Source: Oscillospiraceae bacterium
GTDB lineage: Bacteria; Bacillota; Clostridia; Oscillospirales; Oscillospiraceae
Reading direction: 5' to 3'
DNA length: 64,000 nucleotides
Assembly: GCA_902795345.1 (NCBI GenBank)
Contig: CADBKO010000019.1
Span: 1-64,000, forward strand
Shown: positions 58,202 to 64,000 of the stretch, in pieces
Layout of the letters: every line of letters begins with the position of its first letter
How positions within the stretch are numbered: the stretch's first letter is position 1
Notes under the pieces: model-generated
Seen by the model: only the letters and a program-made list of their open reading frames with translations
Database searches by the model: none
Told to the model about the DNA's origin: nothing
Made by a program: the position numbers and the translations under genes

Positions 58202-58635
58202 AGCTGCTCATCATCAACGGCCCCAATCTGAATCTGCTTGGCCTGCGGGAACCGGAGATCTACGGGAAGCAGGACTATGCCGCCCTGCTGGACTTCCTGC
58301 AAGCCAGTGCGGAGGAGGCCGGGGTGGAGATCGAGTGTTTCCAGTCCAACCACGAGGGGGCCATCGTGGACGCGATCCAGGCTGCTTACGGGGTGTTCGA
58401 CGGCATCGTCATCAACCCCGCCGCCTATACCCACACCAGCGTCGCCATTCTGGATGCGCTGAAGGCCGTGGCCCTTCCGGCGGTGGAGGTCCATCTTTCC
58501 GACGTATCCCTTCGGGAGGACTTCCGCCGGATCTCCTACGCGGGCATGGCCTGTCAGAAGACCTTTATGGGCCTGGGCTTCGAAGGCTACCGGCAGGCGA
58601 TCCTGTTTCTGAAGGACAGACTGAGCTCTCGCTGA
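58198..58635 (+). CDS. aroQ: 3-dehydroquinate dehydratase, type II
   Basis: The 145-residue type II dehydroquinase removes water from dehydroquinate to give 3-dehydroshikimate. Motifs: LLIINGPNLNLLGLREPEIYG at the N-terminus with the catalytic Tyr further on (YGKQDY), EIECFQSNHEGAIVDAIQ, IVINPAAYTHTSVAILDAL and VEVHLSD. The ATG overlaps the aroE-aroK stop. Last gene of the operon; the usual homododecamer is expected. Confidence 0.97.
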   Translation: MKLLIINGPNLNLLGLREPEIYGKQDYAALLDFLQASAEEAGVEIECFQSNHEGAIVDAIQAAYGVFDGIVINPAAYTHTSVAILDALKAVALPAVEVHLSDVSLREDFRRISYAGMACQKTFMGLGFEGYRQAILFLKDRLSSR

Positions 58636-58700
58636 AAAGGTGCGGGAGATGCTTCGCCGGGATCGCCGGCTGCACCGGAAAACGGTCCCTGCGCAAATAG

Positions 58701-58736
58701 CAGCGGCCGGGTCCGTGATCGGACCCGGCCGCTGTT
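58701..58736. terminator. Terminator between the aromatic operon and the convergent HD-GYP gene
   Basis: A perfect 14-bp stem (58701-58714 with 58721-58734, 6-base loop) lies between the convergent genes. T-tracts are modest on both sides (TTCGTCACATTTT on the plus strand). Confidence 0.75.
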
Positions 58737-58759
58737 CGTCACATTTTAGGGATTTCCCG

Positions 58760-60919
58760 TTATCCGTTTTCTTCCTGCTGCTCCGCGGCGGTGTTCTCCT
58801 CAGCCACCCTGCGCACCTTCTCCTCCGCGTCCAGGAATGCCTGGGCCACTTGGGGATCGAACTGCGTGCCGACGCCCTCCCGGATGATGGCCAGGGCCTT
58901 TTCGATGGGGAAGCCCTCCTTGTAGCTGCGCTTGGAGACCAGGGCGTCGAACACGTCCGCCACCGCCATGACCCGGGCGGACAGCGGGATCTCATCCCCC
59001 TTCATGCCGTGGGGATAGCCCTTCCCGTCCCAGCGCTCGTGGTGGAATTCCGCCAGCCGCTCCGCTTCGTCCAGGTAATGGGATTCCGCCACCGCCTCGG
59101 CGGAGCGGGCGATGATCTTCTTCCCCGCCAGGGTATGGTTCTTCATCTGGGCATATTCTTCGTCCGTAAGCTTGCCGGGCTTGTTCAGCAGGGCGTCGGG
59201 AACCTCGATCTTGCCCACGTCATGGAGAGGGGCGGAGTGGACCACATCGTCCATATACTCGTCGGTCAGCTCTTCGGCGTGGATGCCTTCGTCCCGCATC
59301 TGCTCCATAATGATGCGGGCATAGGCTGCCGTCTTTTTAATGTGATGTCCGGTGTGCTTGTCCCGGCTCTCCACCATGTCCGCCAGCACGGCGATGAGGC
59401 TGTCCTGCATGCGGGTGATGGTGGCGTTTTTCTCCTCCACGTCCTTGACATACTGCGCCATATCTGCCGAGGTCTTGGCAAAGGCCCGGTAGAGGGTCTC
59501 GATCTCGTCCCCGGTGCGGATGTCCAGGCTGCGGATGGTCTCCACGTTCATCCCCTCGTCCACGTTCTCACCGAAGGCGAACTTTTCAGCCGCCAGGGTC
59601 ATGGAGTTGAGGGGCAGGATCAGATGGCCGTCCGCCAGCCAGAGGCCGACGGCAATGATGAGCAGAGCGAAGGAAACAAAGAGGGACAGCGTCTTTGCGA
59701 TGAAGCTGCTCTCGTTGTTGATCAGGTCGATCATGGAGATGTCCACGCCCACATAGCAGACGCATCTCCCCGTGGAATCATACAGGGGGCGGTAGACGGT
59801 GAGGAGCCAGCCATAAGAATCGTTGGAGACGATGGGCTCGATCTCTTTCCCTGCCAGCAGCTCATCCTTCATGGGTAGGAAGCTCTCGTCGAAGGGGATC
59901 ACCGTGCCGGGCTCCTCGCCGGGCAGATCCGGCGTATCCGGGTCGAAGACCACGTGGCAGCCGTCCTCCCGGATCAGATAGGCATAGACATATTCGATGT
60001 CCGCGGAGCTGTCCCGGATGCTGATGAGGCGCTCCTCCGTCTCATCGTAGTCCGGCGCGGCATGCCCGCGGGTCATAAAGTCCCCCACCCGGTCGGCGTC
60101 GATGGCGTCCGCCGCCACATTGGCCACGCCCATGGCCATATAGGATTCGTTTTCCATGGTGGCGTCGTGGTAAAGCGCAAAACAGATACCCATCGTCACC
60201 GCCACCACGATCACCAGGGCGGCAGTGAGGAGGACGATGATCCTTGTGCGCAGAGAGGGGCCCCGCGTGCGCATATGCCGCGCCTGGGCCTGCTCCTCCC
60301 GGCTCAGGGGCCGCTGCCGCCAGAGGATCACCCGCATCCGCCTTCCCCATTCTTCCGGGATGAAATGCAGGATGGTCGCCGCCAGGACCACGATGATCGC
60401 CTTGTCCAGCAGGTCCACCAGGAAATCCGCAATGAATTGGGAGAAGAATACGCTTCCCAGGCCGCCGTCATAGAACATATGGGCCAGTTCGGCGCTGACC
60501 CCATCCCCGAAGCCCATGCCATAGAGGAACCAGGTGAGCACGCTGCCCAGGCCGCCGCCGATCAAGGCATAGAGCACGATGGCCCCCAGACAGCCTGCCG
60601 GCTTGCGGAACCAGTCCTTCTCGGAGATGATGACGGTGACTACCGCGATCATGACGCTCAGCACGCCGTAATAAGCGGAGGACCCGTCGCTGATGCCGTT
60701 GATGAGGTTGATGAGATAACCTACCACGATGCCGGGGATATAGCCCCCCAGGGCGGCCACCAGCACGGTGCCCAACCCGTCCAGATACAGGGGCAGGCCC
60801 AGCCGGGCAGCCAGGATGCTGCCCAGGCGGTTGATCAATATGCCGATGGCGCAGAGGAGCAGCAGCTGCAAAAGGCGTGTTCGCGTGCTCGGCCCGAGTT
60901 TCTGATTATGCTTTTCCAT
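58760..60919 (-). CDS. HD-GYP phosphodiesterase with a multi-helix N-terminal membrane domain and outside sensor
   Basis: The 719-residue protein has six to seven N-terminal helices (13-195) reminiscent of an ECF-transporter S or LytS-like input domain, a second membrane anchor (about 225-245), an outside CACHE-like sensor (about 250-390, YVYAYLIREDGCHVVFDPDTPD), another helix (about 393-415), a HAMP-like linker and coiled coil, and an HD-GYP domain with KHTGHHIKKTAAYA, PLHDVGKIEVPDALL and HHERWDGKGYPHG, the residues for cyclic-di-GMP hydrolysis. The ATG at 60919 follows GAGG; an in-frame ATG at 60949 is less likely. Predicted role: ligand-controlled c-di-GMP breakdown. Confidence 0.9.
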   Translation of the reverse strand: MEKHNQKLGPSTRTRLLQLLLLCAIGILINRLGSILAARLGLPLYLDGLGTVLVAALGGYIPGIVVGYLINLINGISDGSSAYYGVLSVMIAVVTVIISEKDWFRKPAGCLGAIVLYALIGGGLGSVLTWFLYGMGFGDGVSAELAHMFYDGGLGSVFFSQFIADFLVDLLDKAIIVVLAATILHFIPEEWGRRMRVILWRQRPLSREEQAQARHMRTRGPSLRTRIIVLLTAALVIVVAVTMGICFALYHDATMENESYMAMGVANVAADAIDADRVGDFMTRGHAAPDYDETEERLISIRDSSADIEYVYAYLIREDGCHVVFDPDTPDLPGEEPGTVIPFDESFLPMKDELLAGKEIEPIVSNDSYGWLLTVYRPLYDSTGRCVCYVGVDISMIDLINNESSFIAKTLSLFVSFALLIIAVGLWLADGHLILPLNSMTLAAEKFAFGENVDEGMNVETIRSLDIRTGDEIETLYRAFAKTSADMAQYVKDVEEKNATITRMQDSLIAVLADMVESRDKHTGHHIKKTAAYARIIMEQMRDEGIHAEELTDEYMDDVVHSAPLHDVGKIEVPDALLNKPGKLTDEEYAQMKNHTLAGKKIIARSAEAVAESHYLDEAERLAEFHHERWDGKGYPHGMKGDEIPLSARVMAVADVFDALVSKRSYKEGFPIEKALAIIREGVGTQFDPQVAQAFLDAEEKVRRVAEENTAAEQQEENG

Positions 60920-60996
60920 GTCCTCACCTCTGGTCAGGTCGCGCCACAAGGCGCACAGGAAGCCGAAGGAATAGGGAAGGATTCTTCGCCGATGTT

Positions 60997-61025
60997 ATTA
61001 TACATCATGCGGTTAGCAGACGCAA
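60997..61025 (-). promoter_or_regulatory. Promoter of the HD-GYP gene
   Basis: Minus strand TTGCGT (61025-61020), 17 bases, TATAAT (61002-60997), about 80 bases before the ATG. Confidence 0.6.
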
Positions 61026-61113
61026 TCCTCTTTTGGTCCCCTACGGGGTATACAAGCCGGGGGCGGCTATGGTATATTAGTTTTATAATGCTTTCCGGAG
61101 GAGGCAGGCGGAT

Positions 61114-62196
61114 ATGCCGCGAAAACAGCACAAAAATCGGAGGATGCGCCGGGGAGCCGTTCTGCTGCCGGCTCTGTTTTGTTCTCTGCTCCTGACGGGC
61201 TGCGGCCTGGGAAACCTGCTCTCCGGCCTGCAGGGTCAGCTGGGCGCCGCCCAGGAGGGCGAGACGCCCCAGCCCTCCGAATACGTCCACTTCAACCTCA
61301 TCGGCTCGGAAACGCCGGAGCCCGGCCAAACGCCCCAACTCTCCCCCGATCCGGCCGCTGCGCCGGTCATGACTCTGGAAGAGGCCCTGGCCGCAGACAG
61401 CTGGGGGCTGCTTTACCCCCATCCCCGGGAGAGCTTCGTGGGCCGGGAATACTACGACGTCAGCGACGAGAAGGAACTGATCCTCAGCGTATCCGACGGG
61501 CTGGCCCGGGGCATCCCGGGCATCGTGATCCGGTATTCCAACCATGATTGCAATTACTGGCTGAAGGCGCTGGAAGCCAACGTCAACCGCAGCGAGCTCT
61601 CGGGGCAGACCGGCGGCTCCTTTACCGTCATCGACGAGGGCGGCGGGACGATGGGCGTCTATCCCATCTACAAGCAGGCAGCGCAGGCTTTCACCTACTA
61701 TCGCTTCCTGGAGCCGGAGATATCCGGGGAGACCATGGATCTGCTCCGGGCCGCCTACGATCTGGCGGCGGAGGCTGTGCAGAAATACCCCGGCGATGAA
61801 TACGGCATCCTGCTGTATCTCAACGACCGGCTGGCTGCCATGGCGGAATACGCAGAACCCATCCCTTCCGGCCTGAGCATCCCGGAGCGGGACGCCACCG
61901 GCGTCTTTTTCAAGGGCCGGGCCGTCTGCGCCGGTTACACCGCGGCCTATCAGCTGGTGCTGAATATCCTGGGCATCGAAAACAAGGCTGTCACCAACAA
62001 CAAGGATTCCGGGAGCGACGCCGCCCATATCTGGAACTATGTGAAATTCGGCGGGCAGTGGTACCATGTGGACGTGACCTGGAACCGGAGCGACGACCCC
62101 GAATACCGGGACGAATACTTCCTTCTCACCGACGAGGAGCTGGCCGAGCTTAACGGCGGCAGCAGCACCCACGCATGGATCCCCTTCCTCAACTGA
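61114..62196 (+). CDS. Lipoprotein with a transglutaminase-like domain
   Basis: The 360-residue lipoprotein has a signal peptide with lipobox LLTGC at about residues 26-30, a Pro/Thr-rich linker, a beta domain (about 80-250) and a transglutaminase-like C-terminal domain: Cys in RAVCAGYTAAYQLVLNILGIE, His in AAHIWNYVKFGGQWYHVDVTWN and Asp in the same segment, the Cys-His-Asp triad. It is anchored outside the cell membrane and may process wall or surface peptides. It is divergent from the HD-GYP gene. GGAGGAGGC lies about ten bases before the ATG. Confidence 0.88.
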   Translation: MPRKQHKNRRMRRGAVLLPALFCSLLLTGCGLGNLLSGLQGQLGAAQEGETPQPSEYVHFNLIGSETPEPGQTPQLSPDPAAAPVMTLEEALAADSWGLLYPHPRESFVGREYYDVSDEKELILSVSDGLARGIPGIVIRYSNHDCNYWLKALEANVNRSELSGQTGGSFTVIDEGGGTMGVYPIYKQAAQAFTYYRFLEPEISGETMDLLRAAYDLAAEAVQKYPGDEYGILLYLNDRLAAMAEYAEPIPSGLSIPERDATGVFFKGRAVCAGYTAAYQLVLNILGIENKAVTNNKDSGSDAAHIWNYVKFGGQWYHVDVTWNRSDDPEYRDEYFLLTDEELAELNGGSSTHAWIPFLN

Positions 62197-62213
62197 CTCC
62201 CCAAAGACAGCAA

Positions 62214-62258
62214 GGCGCCGGACAGAGCAGATCGTTCCGTCCGGCGCCGGTTTGTTTA
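62214..62258 (+). terminator. Terminator of the lipoprotein gene
   Basis: A 10-bp perfect stem (62214-62223 with 62239-62248) is followed by GGTTTGTTTA. Confidence 0.75.
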
Positions 62259-62266
62259 TCGGGGTT

Positions 62267-62470
62267 TCAGTCGGTGAAACCGGTATCCTTGCTGACCCAG
62301 TAATAGTCGGAGGTATGGCTGGTGACGCCCGTTACCTCCGCCTTGGTGACGAAGTTCATCAGCAGATAGCAGAAGTAGATGGCGCAGCTGTCGTCCATCA
62401 GATGCTGCTCGATCTCCTTGATGAGCTGCACCCGCTTATTGTTGTCGCAAGCATCTATTGTTTCATAGTG
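62267..62470 (-). pseudogene. C-terminal remnant of a family 5 (peptide) ABC-transporter solute-binding protein
   Basis: About 65 codons on the minus strand read IDACDNNKRVQLIKEIEQHL, MDDSCAIYFCYLLMNFVTKA and VTSHTSDYYWVSKDTGF. The pattern (KRxxLIKEIxxxLMDDxxxIxF, then VxGxxxHxSDYYW) is the C-terminal end of dipeptide/oligopeptide-binding proteins. The rest of the gene, its signal peptide and transporter genes are absent; upstream codons run into the cstA-family gene's downstream region in an unrelated composition. It is a decayed fragment. Confidence 0.65.
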
Positions 62471-62513
62471 CGAGTAACTCAATGCACTGTCCGATCTGTC
62501 AAGGGCAGTTTCT

Positions 62514-63935
62514 CTACTTTCCGCGTCCCCTGGCATTCCGGGATGCCAGTACGGAGTAGAGGGCGAACAAAGCCGCGGCAAATACAATTCCAGCGGGATA
62601 GGCGACGGACGAGGAGAGGCGGAAGCCCTCCTTCGCCATAAGAATATAGGTGAGGCTCACGGCGGACATGAAGGCGGCGGGCAGGGCGGTCAACAGGCTT
62701 TTCAGGGGCTTGCCGCCCTGCTTGACCAGATAGGCCGTGGCAACCCAGAGGGAGATCATGGCCAAGGTCTGATTGGACCAGGAGAAATAACGCCAAAGCA
62801 CGTTGAAATCCAGCTGGGTCAGCACCGCCCCCAGCCCCAGGAGGGGAATGGTGATCAGTAGGCGGCCGCGGATCTTCTTCTGGTCCAGACCGGTGATCTC
62901 CGCCAGGATCAGCCGGGCGGAACGGAAGGCCGTGTCCCCGGAGGTGATGGGACAGGCGATGACCCCCACGATGGCGAGGACCCCGCCCACGGTGCCCAGC
63001 ATGCCGGTGGAGATCTCGTAAACCACGCCAGACTGGCCCAGGGAACTGAGGGCGCTCTGCAAGCCTTCGGTGGCCCCGTAAAAGGCGACGCCTCCGGCTG
63101 CCCACACCAGGGCAATGACGGATTCTGCCAGCATAGCCCCGTAGAAGATGGTCCTTCCCTGCTTCTCTGAGACGATGCACTTGGCTACCATGGGGGACTG
63201 GGTGGCGTGAAAGCCGGAAATGGCCCCGCAGGCCACAGTGACGAACATGTAGGGCCAGACGGGCAGCCCCTCCGGATGAAGGTTGCGGAGAGTCAGCTCC
63301 GGCACGGTATAGCCCCCCTTGACGATGCCAAATAGGATGCCCAGAGCCATAACGATCAGCACCACGCCGAAGACAGGATAGAGCCGCCCGATAATCTTGT
63401 CGATGGGCAGCAGGGTCGCCAGCACATAGTAGATCAGGATCACCACGATCCAGAAGGTGCTGCCCAGAAAATGCGGGGTCAGCCGGGCCAGCAGGGCGGC
63501 GGGGCTGGTGACGAAAACGGTGCCGGTCAGAAGCAGGAGCAGCACGGAGAAGATGCGCATGACCCACTTTGCGCCCTTTCCCAGATAAATGCCGCTGAGT
63601 TCGGCAATGGAAGCCCCGTCGTGCCGTTCAGAGACCATGCCGCTCATGTAATCGTGGACGGCGCCTCCCAGGATCGCGCCGAAAACGATCCACAGAAAGA
63701 CCACGGGGCCGAAACAGGCGCCCATGAGGGCCCCGAAGATGGGGCCGGTGCCCGCAATGTTCAGCAGCTGCACAAGGAATGCCTTCCATGTCTTCATGGG
63801 CACGAAATCCACCCCGTCCTCCAGCCGGTAGGCGGGAGTCTGCCGGCCGTCCGGCCCGAACACCTTTTCGACAGTACGGCCATAGAACAGGTAGCCGCAG
63901 ACCAGCACGGCCAGGGCAGACAAGATCGAGATCAT
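62514..63935 (-). CDS. cstA: CstA-family carbon starvation/peptide or pyruvate transporter (short form)
   Basis: The 473-residue protein has about twelve to fourteen membrane helices and the CstA motifs GVDFVPMKTWKAFLVQLLNIAGTGPIFGALMGACFGP, VHDYMSGMVSERHDGAS, SGFHATQSPMVAKC and TSGDTAFRSARL. CstA proteins take up peptides or pyruvate under carbon limitation. At 473 residues it lacks the C-terminal part of the 700-residue E. coli CstA, as in the short Firmicute form. GGGTGATCCC surrounds the start region; a GGAGGGTGATCCC-type ribosome site precedes the ATG at 63935. Confidence 0.93.
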   Translation of the reverse strand: MISILSALAVLVCGYLFYGRTVEKVFGPDGRQTPAYRLEDGVDFVPMKTWKAFLVQLLNIAGTGPIFGALMGACFGPVVFLWIVFGAILGGAVHDYMSGMVSERHDGASIAELSGIYLGKGAKWVMRIFSVLLLLLTGTVFVTSPAALLARLTPHFLGSTFWIVVILIYYVLATLLPIDKIIGRLYPVFGVVLIVMALGILFGIVKGGYTVPELTLRNLHPEGLPVWPYMFVTVACGAISGFHATQSPMVAKCIVSEKQGRTIFYGAMLAESVIALVWAAGGVAFYGATEGLQSALSSLGQSGVVYEISTGMLGTVGGVLAIVGVIACPITSGDTAFRSARLILAEITGLDQKKIRGRLLITIPLLGLGAVLTQLDFNVLWRYFSWSNQTLAMISLWVATAYLVKQGGKPLKSLLTALPAAFMSAVSLTYILMAKEGFRLSSSVAYPAGIVFAAALFALYSVLASRNARGRGK

Positions 63936-64000
63936 GGGATCACCCTCCGCTTTATTCGTTCATTCCGGATCGGATGCGATCGCGCCGGGAAGGTCCTCCG

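Overview
The window looks like chromosome of a GC-rich, endospore-forming, anaerobic Firmicute of the class Clostridia (an Oscillospirales-type gut bacterium is my inference). Direct signs are the 5' end of a Firmicute-like 16S rRNA gene, a tricistronic gerA spore-germinant receptor operon, spoIIE, TTGACA-N17-TATAAT style promoters, GGAGG ribosome sites, many ATGA stop/start overlaps, and redox genes typical of anaerobes (rubredoxin, flavodoxin, an NADPH-motif-less thioredoxin reductase).

Layout. 1-472: start of an rRNA operon on the minus strand, its leader and its promoter, which overlaps the 3' end of gerAB. 453-4230: gerAA-gerAC-gerAB. 4349-5755: cysS. 5817-11530: a lipase-like gene, then a duplicated membrane-protein/PadR cassette with a decayed padR between the copies, then a MarR regulator. 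11629-14260: spoIIE and a small membrane protein. 14415-15613: CYTH-like gene plus M48-type metallopeptidase. 15701-17955: a 73-residue internally duplicated protein, and a padR-DUF1700-DUF4097 operon. 18136-21893: blaI-blaR1-like-SDR operon with two operator dyads. 22073-27349: moxR-DUF58-transglutaminase genes followed by a zinc-type macrodomain hydrolase. 27493-31855: carD, a MATE exporter behind a hairpin leader, a truncated lipoprotein, an acetyltransferase, an aldo/keto reductase and a flavodoxin, facing a divergent lysR (31987-32874). 33070-36687: tetR, a P1B metal ATPase and an unknown membrane protein. 37026-39137: an SLH protein with two ZinT-like repeats behind a strong promoter and two palindromes. 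39563-43366: ohrR, radical SAM, MBL-rubredoxin, thioredoxin reductase, thioredoxin. 43663-45324: AlkZ-related protein, nitroreductase, ACT protein. 45420-49953: LTA-synthase-like protein with rhaB and rhaA. 49966-50124: a MITE-like element. 50421-58635: the shikimate/Phe/Tyr operon. 58760-63935: HD-GYP sensor, transglutaminase-like lipoprotein, a solute-binding-protein remnant, and a cstA-family gene.

The most notable item is upstream of the aromatic operon. A consensus promoter (50421-50449) is followed by an 18-codon reading frame with seven Phe/Tyr codons in a stretch of eleven, then sequences that can form mutually exclusive 1:2, 2:3 and 3:4 helices, the last being an intrinsic terminator with six T residues. 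It looks like a textbook leader-peptide attenuator, but in a Clostridia-type genome, and it would control DAHP synthase, TyrA, AroB, AroA, AroC, PheA, a fused AroE-AroK and AroQ: the whole route from central metabolites to prephenate-derived Phe and Tyr, apart from the final transamination.

Other points of interest are the OhrR-headed thiol-redox operon, the SLH/ZinT surface protein, the tandem permease-prefix/PadR cassettes with a padR scar, a paired palindromic repeat family that has replaced the C-terminus of CarD, and a nested-palindrome element inserted directly upstream of the ribosome site of the LTA-synthase gene. No tRNA, CRISPR array, complete IS element or prophage was recognised by eye.
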